Shown here in pieces: positions 1 through 8,900 of a stretch of DNA of 64,000 nt. The notes under the pieces are model-generated. The model saw only the letters and a list, made by a program, of their open reading frames with translations, made no database searches and was not told the origin of the DNA. The position numbers and the translations under genes were made by a program. This stretch comes from Pseudoduganella lurida (lineage in GTDB: Bacteria; Pseudomonadota; Gammaproteobacteria; Burkholderiales; Burkholderiaceae_D), in the NCBI RefSeq assembly GCF_007830455.1, contig NZ_VLLB01000001.1:62001-126000 (forward strand). The letters are read 5' to 3'. Position 1 is the stretch's first letter. Each line of letters starts with the position of its first letter.

Positions 1-86
1 CGCGGCAGGTGGCGTATCCTGGCCCCCGCCAGCGGCTCCGCTGATTCCCCGGTTCTCCCCATTTCGCACTCGATGTTCCCGTCCAT
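1..86 (-). CDS. N-terminus of an unidentified divergent gene (partial)
   Basis: A leftward reading frame starts with ATG at 86 and stays open to the window edge, giving 28 complete residues that begin MDGNIECEMGRTGESAEP. An excellent ribosome binding site (AAGGAGG on the minus strand, about 91-98) lies 5-6 nt before the ATG, which is the main reason to believe it. It is divergent from the LysR regulator at 216, the usual arrangement for a LysR target. Too little is present to recognise a family. Confidence 0.5.
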   Translation of the reverse strand, partial: MDGNIECEMGRTGESAEPLAGARIRHLP

Positions 87-215
87 GATGACCTCCTTGT
101 CGCTCGCAGACCGGGATCGACGGCTGTCTTCTTCGGTACTGCGTGAGGTATATTGTCGGCGTGTCCCGAGGCATGGACAAACGAGTAATTTTGCAGGGAA
201 GGCCAAGAAAACCTT

Positions 216-1208
216 ATGCAGCCGAACGCCTCACAACCCCTTCCGTTCCAGTCCGCCAGCCAGCCCGGTGCGGCGCGCACGCTGCGCAGCCTGTCCGGCC
301 TGATCGACTTCGATTGCGCCGCGCGCTGGGGCAGCTTTACGCTCGCCGCGCAGGAGCTGCACAAGACGCCGGCCGCCATCAGCCTGCAGGTCAAGCAGCT
401 GGAGGAAGTGGTCGGCTTCACGCTGTTCGTGCGCCATCCGCGCCATATCGCGCTCACGCCGAAGGGCCAGGAGCTGGCCATCACCGTGGCCAGGATGCTG
501 AAGGAACTGCGCGGCAAGGTCGATGCGCTGCGCGGCGGCGACGAGGAGCACGTGCTGCGCATTTCGACGACGCACACCTTCGCCATCAAGTTTCTGGCGC
601 CGCGGCTGGGCCGCTTCACCAAGCTGCATCCGGAGCTCGATATCCGCCTCGATTCCTGCGAGCGGCTGGTGGACGTGGAGAACGAGGATGTGGATCTTGC
701 CATCCGCCACGGCATCATCACCGATCATCCGGCGGCGCTGTACCACGACCGGCTGGTGGTCGTGTACAGCCCCGAGCTGCTGGCGCCGGGCCAGCAGGAG
801 CTGGGCCTGGCGGACCTGACGCGCTACCCGCTGCTGTACGACGAGACGACGGAGTTCTGGGTGCGGCTGCTGCGCACGGAGGGCATGCCGGAAGGCCCGT
901 TCGATTTTTCGCGCGGCTTCACCAATCTCGCCGTGGCGGCGCAGGCGGCCATCGTGGGGCAGGGGATCGCGCTGGTGCCGTACTGGCTGGCCTGGGACGA
1001 CATCGGCCGCGGCGTGCTGCGCATGATGCGCGGTGCCAGCGCCAGCGTCGAATATCCCCATGGGTATTATTTCGTGCACGCATCGCGCAAGGCCTCCCTG
1101 CCGAAGGTGCTGGCGTTCACGAACTGGATCCAGGACGAGGTGGGGCAGATGGCCCGGTCGCTGCACGCCAGCCTGGCGTCGCCGGCAGTGCCGCGGCTGC
1201 AGGCGTAG
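216..1208 (+). CDS. LysR-family transcriptional regulator
   Basis: The 330-residue protein has an N-terminal winged helix-turn-helix of LysR type (about residues 28-90; motif FTLAAQELHKTPAAISLQVK, then LTPKGQEL) followed by a LysR substrate-binding domain. The opening FDCAARWGSFT.AA is typical of the GcvA/AmpR-like subgroup. The ATG at 216 gives a normal length, with a GGAAGG site about 11 nt upstream. It probably controls itself and the divergent gene at 1-86. The effector cannot be read from the sequence. Confidence 0.9.
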   Translation: MQPNASQPLPFQSASQPGAARTLRSLSGLIDFDCAARWGSFTLAAQELHKTPAAISLQVKQLEEVVGFTLFVRHPRHIALTPKGQELAITVARMLKELRGKVDALRGGDEEHVLRISTTHTFAIKFLAPRLGRFTKLHPELDIRLDSCERLVDVENEDVDLAIRHGIITDHPAALYHDRLVVVYSPELLAPGQQELGLADLTRYPLLYDETTEFWVRLLRTEGMPEGPFDFSRGFTNLAVAAQAAIVGQGIALVPYWLAWDDIGRGVLRMMRGASASVEYPHGYYFVHASRKASLPKVLAFTNWIQDEVGQMARSLHASLASPAVPRLQA

Positions 1209-1216
1209 CCGGCGCT

Positions 1217-1376
1217 GAAGCGGACGCCAAGGGAGCGGGCGTCGGTGCAGCGGACATCAAAGCAGTGCACGTCAGAGCAGCGGACGGCAATGCAGCGGAT
1301 GTCGAAGCAGCGGACGTCGAAGCAGCGGGCTTCAGAGCCGCGGACTTCAGAGCAGGGACGTCAAAGCAGCGGACGT
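1217..1376. repeat. Degenerate 15-bp tandem repeat array
   Basis: About ten degenerate copies of a 15-bp unit close to GCAGCGGACGTCGAA fill the space between the lysR stop and the terminator before the PPIase gene. Because 15 is a multiple of 3 the array stays open and would read as AADVE-like pentapeptides, but it is out of frame with lysR and has no start of its own. It is treated as non-coding. Confidence 0.75.
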
Positions 1377-1379
1377 AAA

Positions 1380-1403
1380 AAAGGCGCTCCGGAGAGCGCC
1401 TTT
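1380..1403 (-). terminator. Rho-independent terminator (probably bidirectional)
   Basis: A perfect 10-bp stem, AAAGGCGCTC / GAGCGCCTTT with loop CGGA, sits 16 bp after the stop of the leftward PPIase gene. The flanking A and T runs let it work in both directions, so it could also stop lysR read-through. Confidence 0.8.
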
Positions 1404-1419
1404 CGCGGGGTGATGCAGC

Positions 1420-2199
1420 TTACTGGACCTTGGCCTTGGCCACCAGCTGGTCGCGGTAGGCGGCGATCTTCTTCTGCGTCAGGCCCTGTTCGATCTGGCC
1501 TTTCACTTCGTCCAGCGAAGGGAACTTGGCAGGACGCGAACCTTCCAGCTTGATCACGTGGTAGCCATACTGCGACTGCACTGGCGTTTGCGTGACCTGG
1601 CCATCCTTCAGGGCCACCATCGCATCCGAGAACGGCTTGACGAAGTTGGCCGGGCTGGCCCAGTCCAGGTCGCCGCCATTGGCTGCCGAGCCGGTGTCCT
1701 TCGACTGCTTCGCCAGGTCCTCGAACTTGGCGCCGCCCTTCAGCTTGGCGATGATGTCCGTGGCTTCCTTCTCGGTGGCCACCAGGATGTGGCGGGCATG
1801 GTATTCCTTGTCGCCGTTGGCGGCCTTCGCCTTGTCGTACTCGGCCTTGACTTCGGCATCCTTGACCGGGTTCTTCTTCACGTAGTCGGCCAGCATGGCA
1901 TTGATGACGATGCTCTGGCGCGCGTTTTCCAGCGCCTGCTTCGTATCGGCCTTGGCGCTGTAGCCTTGCTTGTCCGCTTCCTGCACCATCACTTCGCGGG
2001 CGATCAGGTCCTTCTTGACGGCTTCGCGCAGCTGCGGGCTGTCCGGCTGCTTGTTCTGGGCGGTAACCTGTTTCACGACGGCGTCCAGGCGGGAGGCCGG
2101 GATCGCTTTACCGTTCACGGTAGCGACGTTCTGTGCGAATGCCGGCACGGCGGCAATGGCGATCAACGCGGTCAACAGGCGGGCTGGCTTCAAAATCAT
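1420..2199 (-). CDS. Parvulin-type peptidyl-prolyl cis-trans isomerase (copy 1)
   Basis: A 259-residue exported PpiC/SurA-like foldase. It has an N-terminal signal peptide (about 22 residues, cleaved near AFA-QN), a SurA_N-like helical segment and one parvulin domain (about residues 130-230) with the motifs HARHILV, GGDLDWA and YGYHVIKLE. It should isomerise proline bonds in periplasmic or outer-membrane proteins. The ATG at 2199 is preferred to the GTG at 2205 because AGGA lies 7 nt before it and because the paralogue at 3081 begins the same way (M-x-LKPAR). It is the last gene of a leftward group msrB-yciB-bolA-PPIase-PPIase and is followed by a strong terminator. Confidence 0.93.
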   Translation of the reverse strand: MILKPARLLTALIAIAAVPAFAQNVATVNGKAIPASRLDAVVKQVTAQNKQPDSPQLREAVKKDLIAREVMVQEADKQGYSAKADTKQALENARQSIVINAMLADYVKKNPVKDAEVKAEYDKAKAANGDKEYHARHILVATEKEATDIIAKLKGGAKFEDLAKQSKDTGSAANGGDLDWASPANFVKPFSDAMVALKDGQVTQTPVQSQYGYHVIKLEGSRPAKFPSLDEVKGQIEQGLTQKKIAAYRDQLVAKAKVQ

Positions 2200-2292
2200 T
2201 ATCACGTCCTATATTCAGAAAACTGGAGCGCCCAACCACAGGGCAGGGCGCCGGGTTCACACGCCGCCGGCACGTGCCGGCATGGGCGCAAT

Positions 2293-3081
2293 TTACTGGA
2301 TCTTGGCTTTCTTGACCAGCTCTTCCTGGTAAGCCTGCAGCTTGCGCTGCTCGAGGGCTTCCTCGATCTGCGGCTTGACTTCTTCCAGCGTCGGCAGCTT
2401 GGCCTGGCGCACGTCATCGACCTTGATCACGTGGAAGCCGTTCGGCGTCTGCACGGGCTTGTCGGTGACCTGGCCCTTGGACAGGCCCACGAAGGCGGCC
2501 GAGAACGTCTCCGGGAAGGACGACGGCGTTGCCCAGTCCAGGTCGCCGCCATTGTTGGCCGAGCCGGTGTCCTTCGACTGCTTCGCCAGGTCCTCGAACT
2601 TGGCGCCGCCCTTCAGCTTGGCGATGATGTCCTGCGCTTCCTTCTCGGTGCCCACCAGGATGTGGCGCACATGGTATTCCTTGTCACCCGTTTCCTTGAC
2701 GAAGCGGTCGTACTCGGCCTTCACGTCCGTGTCCTTGACCGGGTTCTTCTTCACGTAGTCGCCGACCATGGCCTGCACGATGATGACCTGGCGGGCGCTT
2801 TCCAGCTGCTGCTTGACTTCGGCGCTTTTCGCGAAGCCCTGCTTTTCCGCTTCCTGCATCAGCACTTCGCGGCTGATCAGGTCCTTCTTGATCACTTCGC
2901 GCAGTTCCGGCGAGTCCTTCTGCTGGCCCTGGGCCACCACCTGCTTCACCACCGCATCCACACGTGCCGTGGGAATGGCCTTGCCGTTGACGACGGCGAT
3001 GTTCTGCGCGAACACGGGCGCCGCGGCCACCGCGGACAGGGCAAGCAGATATTGAACAGAACGAGCTGGCTTCAGAGTCAT
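2293..3081 (-). CDS. Parvulin-type peptidyl-prolyl cis-trans isomerase (copy 2)
   Basis: A 262-residue paralogue of the gene just downstream, with the same layout: signal peptide ending near VFAQN, helical N-terminal region, and one parvulin domain (HVRHILV, GGDLDWA, NGFHVIKVD). The start has AGGA 5 nt before the ATG. The two copies are 94 bp apart and share an almost identical stretch of about 100 bp in the parvulin core while the rest has diverged, which suggests an older tandem duplication followed by local gene conversion. The lysine-rich C-terminal tail differs from copy 1. Confidence 0.93.
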   Translation of the reverse strand: MTLKPARSVQYLLALSAVAAAPVFAQNIAVVNGKAIPTARVDAVVKQVVAQGQQKDSPELREVIKKDLISREVLMQEAEKQGFAKSAEVKQQLESARQVIIVQAMVGDYVKKNPVKDTDVKAEYDRFVKETGDKEYHVRHILVGTEKEAQDIIAKLKGGAKFEDLAKQSKDTGSANNGGDLDWATPSSFPETFSAAFVGLSKGQVTDKPVQTPNGFHVIKVDDVRQAKLPTLEEVKPQIEEALEQRKLQAYQEELVKKAKIQ

Positions 3082-3191
3082 TATTATTTCCTACGGGAAA
3101 AGGTCTTGTAAATCGCGGGAAGGGAGGACTTCAGAAGAGGTCTGTCATGCGGAGTCAGCAATTCATTCGGTCCGGCCATTCCCGCAAATGC

Positions 3192-3464
3192 TCAAATTTC
3201 CGACGGTGCCACTGCGGTAATGGCCAATGCATGAATTTCTTTATGCATCATATCGTGCACGGCATCATACACCAGACGATGACGCGTGACGAGATTCAGT
3301 CCTTTGAATTTCGCTGAGGATATGCTTAAGCGGTAATGGCCCCCGCCGGAGGCCGCGCCCGCATGGCCGGCATGCAGCGCGGACTCGTCTTCCAGCGTGA
3401 TTTGCGCCGGACCGAGCGCCGCTTCCAGGCGCTCGCGGATCTTGTCGAGACGGGGATCGCTCAT
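3192..3464 (-). CDS. bolA: BolA-family protein
   Basis: A 90-residue BolA/IbaG-like protein: a short alpha-beta fold with the family signature around HYRLSISSAKFKGLNLVTRHRLVYDAV and the late HEIHALAITA-like segment (here MHKEIHALAIT). BolA proteins partner with monothiol glutaredoxins in iron-sulphur handling and influence cell shape. The start overlaps the stop of yciB by 4 bp (ATGA), so the two are probably translationally coupled. The msrB-yciB-bolA-PPIase order is common in betaproteobacteria. Confidence 0.92.
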   Translation of the reverse strand: MSDPRLDKIRERLEAALGPAQITLEDESALHAGHAGAASGGGHYRLSISSAKFKGLNLVTRHRLVYDAVHDMMHKEIHALAITAVAPSEI

Positions 3465-4093
3465 GCTTCATCCTTGATATGGCGGGCCAGATAAAACCCC
3501 TGCACCACGAAGAATGCCAGCATCAATCCGGTGACGCCGAAGGCCTTGAAACTCACCCACGCATTGGTATCGGCCTTGAACAGCACGAAGGCCACGAACA
3601 GGTTCAGCAGCCCCAGCACGATCCAGAATGCCACCCACGCGGTATTCAGGCGGTGCCACACTTCATCGGGCAGCTGGATCTGTTTCTCCATCGCGGCGCG
3701 AATCAGGTTCTTGTTGAAGAAGCGGTAGGCCACCACCATCGCAGTGGCAAAGCTCCAGTAGATAATCGTCGGCTTCCATTTGATGAAGTCATCGTCGTGG
3801 AAATAAATCGTGAGACCGCCGAAGAACAGGAACACCACCATCGACACCCACAGCGCGCCATCGACCTTGCGGCCGCGCGCCAGCAGATAAGCGATCTGCA
3901 GGGCGGTGGCGACGATGCCGGTAATGGTGGCGACAATGATCGGTGCCTGGCTGGCGGTAATGGCACCGCCGGAAATGACGCCGGACAGATGCTCGTTGAC
4001 CAGCGCCTGTGCGGCATCCTCGTTGCTGCCGGCCCATTTGTAACTGCCGAAAAACACCAGCAACGGGAATATATCGAACAGGAATTTCATCAT
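3461..4093 (-). CDS. yciB: Inner membrane septation protein YciB/IspZ
   Basis: The 210-residue protein opens MMKFLFDIFPLLVFFGSYK, typical of the YciB (septation protein A) family, and has about five hydrophobic segments ending with LAFFVVQGFYLARH. Family members are inner-membrane proteins that affect envelope integrity and septation. Length matches the family. The start lies 4 bp after the msrB stop, and the 3' end overlaps bolA by 4 bp, so it is the middle gene of a tight operon. Confidence 0.93.
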   Translation of the reverse strand: MMKFLFDIFPLLVFFGSYKWAGSNEDAAQALVNEHLSGVISGGAITASQAPIIVATITGIVATALQIAYLLARGRKVDGALWVSMVVFLFFGGLTIYFHDDDFIKWKPTIIYWSFATAMVVAYRFFNKNLIRAAMEKQIQLPDEVWHRLNTAWVAFWIVLGLLNLFVAFVLFKADTNAWVSFKAFGVTGLMLAFFVVQGFYLARHIKDEA

Positions 4094-4096
4094 GAT

Positions 4097-4504
4097 TCAG
4101 GCTTCCGGAGAAAACCGCAGCGAGGCGGAATTGATGCAGTAACGCAGGCCGGTCGGCGGCGGACCATCCGGGAAGACGTGACCCAGGTGAGCATCGCAGA
4201 CGGCGCAAATGATTTCGGTGCGCAGCATACCATGGGTACGGTCGACCTTTTCGATCACCTTGGCCGGATCGAGGGGCTCGAAATAACTGGGCCAGCCGCA
4301 GCCGGAATCGAATTTGGCATCGGAACGGAACAGCGGGGTATTGCAGCACACGCAGGTATAGATGCCCCGTTCGTGGTGGTCCCAGAATTTGCCCGTGAAG
4401 GCCCGTTCGGTCGCCGCATGGCGCGTCACCTGGTACTGGATCGGATCGAGTTCGGCGCGCCATTCGGCATCGCTCTTGACGATTTTGCTGGAAGATTCGC
4501 TCAT
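4097..4504 (-). CDS. msrB: Peptide-methionine (R)-S-oxide reductase
   Basis: A 135-residue single-domain MsrB that reduces methionine-R-sulfoxide in proteins. It has both zinc-binding CxxC pairs (CVCC near residue 50 and CAVC near residue 98), the GCGWPSY core, [10 protein letters not shown] and the catalytic cysteine in RYCINSASL. It is the first gene of the leftward msrB-yciB-bolA group. Confidence 0.95.
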   Translation of the reverse strand: MSESSSKIVKSDAEWRAELDPIQYQVTRHAATERAFTGKFWDHHERGIYTCVCCNTPLFRSDAKFDSGCGWPSYFEPLDPAKVIEKVDRTHGMLRTEIICAVCDAHLGHVFPDGPPPTGLRYCINSASLRFSPEA

Positions 4505-4601
4505 GATGAATGGGAGTCGTGGTTCGGTTCGTGGTTCGGTGACGGGCTTTGCAACGGCCCGGCCTTTCGGGAAACAGCTGGAGTAATAATTTAAAACAGC
4601 G

Positions 4602-5993
4602 TCAGGAAGAGCAGCTGACCTCCAGGTGCGCCGCCCAGTCGGGCGGCAATGCAGCGTAGCGTTCGTTTTCCGGCTGCTCGTCGAATGGCTTTTCCAGGAC
4701 GGCCAGCAGGCGGGCCACTTCGGAAAAGTCCTTCTGCTGGGCCTTGTCGATCGCGACCTGGGCCAGGTAATTGCGCAGCACGTATTTCGGGTTGACGGCG
4801 TTCATGGCGGCGCGGCGCTGCGCATCGACGCTGTTTTCCGCCGCCAGCCGTTCGCGGTAGCGGACTGCCCACGCGTCGAAGGCAGGACGGTCGATGAACA
4901 GGTCGCGCAGCGGCTCGTCGCCCGCGTTCGATCCGGCCTGCAGGTCGCCCAGCCGGCGGAAGAATAGCGTGAAATCGGCGTGGTTCGCTTGCAGCACCCC
5001 AAACAGGTCGTCGAACAGGGTGCGGTCTTCCTCGCGCGACGCGTGCAGCCCCAGTTTGGCGTGCAGCTGGCGATCCACTTCGCTGCCGAAGGTGGGCTGG
5101 TAGACATCCAGCGCTTCCTGGGTCTCCTCGACGCTGCCGATCAGCGGCACCAGGGCCTGCGCCAGCGCGTAGCAGTTCCAGTGGCCGATCTGCGGCTGCA
5201 TCGCATACGAGTAGCGGCCGTTCTGGTCGGTGTGGTTGCAGATGTGCTGGGCGTCGAACGCTTCCATGAAGCCGAACGGGCCGTAGTCGAGGGTCTGGCC
5301 CAGGATCGACATGTTATCGGTGTTCATGACGCCATGCATGAAGCCGACGGATTGCCAGTGCGCGATCATGCGCGCCGTCCGGCGCGTGACTTCTTCTACC
5401 AGTGCCGCGTACGGATTGGCTTCGTCGCGCAGTTGCGGATAGAAGCGGTCGATCACATAGTCGGCCAGCAGGCGCAGGCGCGCCTGGTCGTCGCGATAGA
5501 ACCAGTGCTCGAAGGAGCCGAAGCGCACGAAGGTGGGCGCCATGCGCACCACGACGGCCGAGGTTTCGATCGTTTCGCGCACCACGCCCTGGTCCGAACC
5601 GATGACGGACAGCGCGCGCGTGGTGGGAATGCCCAGCGCATGCATCGCTTCCGAACAGAGGAATTCGCGGATCGACGAGCGCAGCACGGCGCGGCCATCG
5701 CCCATGCGCGAGTAGGGCGTCAGGCCGCCTCCCTTCAGCTGCAGCTCGATGGGGCCGTCCGGCGTGGCGACGTCGCCCAGCAGGATGGCGCGGCCGTCGC
5801 CCAGCTGGCCGGCCCAGACGCCGAACTGGTGGCCCGAATACACGGCTGCCAGCGGTGTCGACCGGTCCGGTACGCGGTTGCCGGCCAGGACCTCGACCGC
5901 CGCCGCATCGAGCTGCGCCGGATCGAGGCCGATCAGCCGCGCCGCGCTGCCGCTGACGCCCACCAGGTAGGGCGCCGGCAGCGGCGTGGGCAT
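4602..5993 (-). CDS. selO: SelO/YdiU-family protein AMPylase (start uncertain)
   Basis: A 463-residue pseudokinase-fold protein of the SelO family, which transfers AMP to Ser/Thr/Tyr of redox proteins. Visible hallmarks are [18 protein letters not shown], the ion-pair-type lysine region [14 protein letters not shown], the metal-site NTDNMSI and the C-terminal SCSS, where the Cys third from the end takes the place of selenocysteine in eukaryotic SelO. The first ATG is at 5993, but homologous sequence continues upstream in frame ([18 protein letters not shown]) to an in-frame stop at 6093-6095. That extension holds no ATG, GTG or TTG. Either a rare start (ATC or CTG) is used, the ATG at 5993 makes a shortened protein, or the upstream start has been lost. 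Confidence 0.85.
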   Translation of the reverse strand: MPTPLPAPYLVGVSGSAARLIGLDPAQLDAAAVEVLAGNRVPDRSTPLAAVYSGHQFGVWAGQLGDGRAILLGDVATPDGPIELQLKGGGLTPYSRMGDGRAVLRSSIREFLCSEAMHALGIPTTRALSVIGSDQGVVRETIETSAVVVRMAPTFVRFGSFEHWFYRDDQARLRLLADYVIDRFYPQLRDEANPYAALVEEVTRRTARMIAHWQSVGFMHGVMNTDNMSILGQTLDYGPFGFMEAFDAQHICNHTDQNGRYSYAMQPQIGHWNCYALAQALVPLIGSVEETQEALDVYQPTFGSEVDRQLHAKLGLHASREEDRTLFDDLFGVLQANHADFTLFFRRLGDLQAGSNAGDEPLRDLFIDRPAFDAWAVRYRERLAAENSVDAQRRAAMNAVNPKYVLRNYLAQVAIDKAQQKDFSEVARLLAVLEKPFDEQPENERYAALPPDWAAHLEVSCSS

Positions 5994-6175
5994 CAGCCGT
6001 GTGTAGAACTCTGGCGGCAGGCCGGCGAACGAATTTTCCAGGGGCAGGGTAACGATGGCGGTTCCAGTCGAAGGGAGGGGTCTGCGCGGATTTTACCCCA
6101 GCCCGGCAAAATGCAGCGGCGGCAGGCCGGCGCGAATGGAACGGTGGTACTTTTATGGGCAGCATTTCCGGTATA

Positions 6176-6236
6176 GTGAGCCGGACCCAGAGTGAGCCGG
6201 ATCCAAAAGGAGCCGGACGCGTAGTGAACCGAACCC
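6176..6236. repeat. Short degenerate repeats before the fadJ-like gene
   Basis: Four imperfect copies of GTGAGCCGGACCC spaced 15-17 bp lie in the leader of the enoyl-CoA hydratase/dehydrogenase gene. A TATAGT sequence just before them (6172-6177) could be a -10 box, in which case the repeats would be transcribed. Function unknown. Confidence 0.6.
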
Positions 6237-6256
6237 GTTGCGAGGAGACGCAAGAC

Positions 6257-8341
6257 ATGAGTGCCGATTACACTTTGCATGGCGCGGTGGCCGTCATCAC
6301 GCTGGACAACCCGCCCGTCAACGGCATGGGCCTGGCCACGCGCACCGCCGCTGTCGACGGCCTGCTGCGCGCCCAGCGCGACGATGCCGTGACAGCCATC
6401 GTGATCACCGGCGCGAACGGCGTATTCTCCGGCGGCGCGGATATCCGCGAATTCAACTCGCCGAAGGCGCTGGCGGAGCCCAACCTGCATACCCTGATCG
6501 CCACCGCCGAGGGGGCCGTCAAACCGGTGATCGCGGCAATCCACGGCGTGTGCATGGGCGGCGGGCTGGAACTCTCGCTCGGCTGCCACTATAGCGTGGC
6601 GGTGGTGGATGCCCAGGTGGCGCTGCCCGAAGTGAAACTGGGGCTGCTGCCCGGGGCCGGCGGCACGCAGCGGCTGCCCCGCGTGCTGGGGCTGGAAGCG
6701 GCGCTGGACATGATCGTCACGGGCAAGCCGGTGGCCGCCGCGAAGCTGCCGGCGCTGTTCGACGAACTGTATCCGGCCGGGACGGATGTCGTCGCCGCAG
6801 CGGTGGCCTTCGCCGGCAAGATCGCCGCCGTGCGGCCACTGCCGAAGGTGCGCGACCGCCAGGCGACGCACGCCGATCCTGCCGCGTTCCTGCAGGGCGC
6901 GCGCGCCGCGGTCGCGCAAGCCGCCGGCCCGTACCCGGCGCCGCTGGCGTGCGTGGCGACCGTCGCCGCGTCCGTGGAGATGCCGTTCGAGCAGGGGCTG
7001 GTGTTCGAGCGCGAGCGCTTCATGTACCTGATCGGCACGCCCGAGTCGCAGGCGCTGCGGCACGCGTTCTTTGCCGAGCGCGAGGCCGGCAAGGTGGCCG
7101 ATGTGCCGCCGAATACGCCGAAACGGCCCCTCGCGCGGGCCGCCGTGATCGGCGCCGGCACGATGGGCAGCGGCATCGCGACGACGCTGGCGAACGCTGG
7201 CATCCCCGTCACGCTCCTGGAAACCTCGCAGGCGGCGCTGGACCGGGGCCTGGCGGGCATCCGCCGTTACCATGAAAACGCGGTGGCGAAAGGGCGCCTG
7301 AAGGCGGACCAGCTGGCGGGGCGTGTCGGCCTGGTGACCGGCACGCTGCGGTTTGAAGACGTCGCGCAGGCCGACATCGTCATCGAAGCGGTGTTCGAGG
7401 AGATGGCCGCCAAGGAGGCCGTGTTCCGCGCCCTGGACCGCGTGATGAAGCCCGGCGCGATCCTGGCCACCAACACGTCCACGCTGGACGTGAACCGCAT
7501 TGCCGCCTTCACGACGCGGCCGCAGGATGTCGTCGGCCTGCACTTTTTCAGCCCCGCGCCCGTGATGAAGCTGCTGGAGATCGTGCGCGGCGCCGCGACG
7601 GGGAAGGACGTGCTGGCCACCGTGCTGGCGCTGGCGAAGAAGCTGAAGAAGACCGGCGTAGTGGCTGGCGTGTGCGACGGCTTCATCGGCAACCGCATGA
7701 TCGAACAGTATGTGCGGCAGGCCGGCTTCCTGCTCGACGAAGGCTGCCTGCCGCAGCAGGTGGACCGGGCCATCGAGGCGTTCGGCTTCGCGATGGGCCC
7801 GTTCCGCATGAGCGACCTGGCGGGCAACGACATCGGCCAGGCGATCCGCCGGCGCCGCGCCGTCGAGCGGCCGGATTTCACGTATTCGGGGACGGCGGAC
7901 CGGCTGTGCGCGCTGGGCCGCTTCGGCCAGAAGACCGGCGCCGGCTGGTACGACTACGCGCCCGGCGAACGCACCGCGCTGCCGAATGCGCAGGTGGACG
8001 CGATGATTGTCGCGCATGCCGAATCGCTCGGTCTGCCGCGCCGCGCGGTGCCGGACGAGGAGATCGTCGAGCGGCTGGTGTACGCGCTGGTGAACGAAGG
8101 CGCGCGCATTCTCCAGGAAGGGATCGCGCAGCGCGCTTCCGACATCGACATGGTGTATCTGACCGGCTACGGCTTCCCTTTGTTCCGCGGCGGTCCGATG
8201 TTTTATGCGGACAGCGTGGGCCTGCCGAGCGTGCTGGCGGCGATCGAGCGGTTCGCCGCGGGAACGCACGGCGAAGCGTGGACGCCGGCGCCGCTGCTGG
8301 TGCGGCTGGCGGCGGAGGGGAAGACGTTCAACGGCCGGTGA
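6257..8341 (+). CDS. Bifunctional enoyl-CoA hydratase / 3-hydroxyacyl-CoA dehydrogenase
   Basis: A 694-residue fusion enzyme of fatty-acid beta-oxidation. The N-terminal crotonase domain (about 1-270) has the oxyanion-hole motifs GVFSGGADIREF and CMGGGLELSLGCH and the catalytic region LPEVKLGLLPGAGGTQRLPR. The NAD-dependent dehydrogenase domain (about 290-690) begins with the Rossmann motif VIGAGTMGSGIA and has GLHFFSPAPVMKLLEIV. The reading frame extends further upstream, but the ATG at 6257 is chosen because GAGGAG lies about 9 nt before it and the protein then starts at the crotonase domain. No thiolase gene is adjacent, so the partner thiolase is elsewhere. It resembles FadJ/FadB-like proteins, but the exact subgroup is not decided. 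Confidence 0.92.
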   Translation: MSADYTLHGAVAVITLDNPPVNGMGLATRTAAVDGLLRAQRDDAVTAIVITGANGVFSGGADIREFNSPKALAEPNLHTLIATAEGAVKPVIAAIHGVCMGGGLELSLGCHYSVAVVDAQVALPEVKLGLLPGAGGTQRLPRVLGLEAALDMIVTGKPVAAAKLPALFDELYPAGTDVVAAAVAFAGKIAAVRPLPKVRDRQATHADPAAFLQGARAAVAQAAGPYPAPLACVATVAASVEMPFEQGLVFERERFMYLIGTPESQALRHAFFAEREAGKVADVPPNTPKRPLARAAVIGAGTMGSGIATTLANAGIPVTLLETSQAALDRGLAGIRRYHENAVAKGRLKADQLAGRVGLVTGTLRFEDVAQADIVIEAVFEEMAAKEAVFRALDRVMKPGAILATNTSTLDVNRIAAFTTRPQDVVGLHFFSPAPVMKLLEIVRGAATGKDVLATVLALAKKLKKTGVVAGVCDGFIGNRMIEQYVRQAGFLLDEGCLPQQVDRAIEAFGFAMGPFRMSDLAGNDIGQAIRRRRAVERPDFTYSGTADRLCALGRFGQKTGAGWYDYAPGERTALPNAQVDAMIVAHAESLGLPRRAVPDEEIVERLVYALVNEGARILQEGIAQRASDIDMVYLTGYGFPLFRGGPMFYADSVGLPSVLAAIERFAAGTHGEAWTPAPLLVRLAAEGKTFNGR

Positions 8342-8363
8342 ATGGCGCCGTCAGCCGACGCAT

Positions 8364-8900
8364 TCAGGCGATTTGCTTGCGCATGCGCGCCAGCGGCACG
8401 CTGACGGGACCGGGCAGGTCGACGGCGATGTCCTCGACGATTTCGTAGCCGGCCGACCGGTACAGCGGCACGCCCGGCATGGTCGCGGCCATCTCCAGCG
8501 CCTTGAAGCCGGCGGCGGCGGCTTCGGCTTCGCAATGGCGGATCAGGCGCGTGCCCAGGCCCTGGCGCGGCACGGAGGGATCGACGAAGAAGGCGCGGAT
8601 GCGGCCCGGCTGCGTGGCCGGATCGAGCAGCGGGTCCTCGGCCTGTTTCATGTGGTCCGCGCCGAACAGCGTGGTGCGCTTGCTCCAGCCGCCGCAGGCC
8701 AGCGGCGTGCCTGCCCGTTCGATGACGAAATAGGTGCCGTCCTTCACCAGCTGCGTGTCGACGCCGTACACGTGGCGGGTGATGGCCGCGGCCTGTTCGT
8801 CCGTATAGAAACCCTTGCTCAGGCCCAGGCCCGAGCGGGCGATCAGCGCTTCCAGCGCGGGAATGTCGGCATCGGTGGCCAGGCGCAGTGTGTCCATCAT
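8364..8900 (-). CDS. GNAT-family N-acetyltransferase
   Basis: A 178-residue single GNAT domain. The acetyl-CoA-binding segment is visible as [19 protein letters not shown], followed by [20 protein letters not shown]. The start ATG at 8900 has GAGG 5 nt upstream and overlaps the nadB stop by 4 bp (ATGA), so it is probably translated by coupling with nadB. The substrate is unknown; association with NAD synthesis is by position only. Confidence 0.88.
   Translation of the reverse strand: MMDTLRLATDADIPALEALIARSGLGLSKGFYTDEQAAAITRHVYGVDTQLVKDGTYFVIERAGTPLACGGWSKRTTLFGADHMKQAEDPLLDPATQPGRIRAFFVDPSVPRQGLGTRLIRHCEAEAAAAGFKALEMAATMPGVPLYRSAGYEIVEDIAVDLPGPVSVPLARMRKQIA

Noticed and set aside
143..1378. 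A 411-codon open frame over lysR continuing into the 15-bp repeats as AADVE-like pentapeptides
   Set aside because: It is out of frame with lysR, has no start signal and reads as Ala/Arg/Gly-rich nonsense over the regulator; the repeat array is better seen as non-coding.
5993..8269. A 758-codon leftward open frame opposite the hydratase/dehydrogenase gene
   Set aside because: Its composition (very Arg/His-rich, low hydrophobic content) is that of an antisense shadow in GC-rich DNA, and the opposite strand encodes a clear two-domain enzyme.
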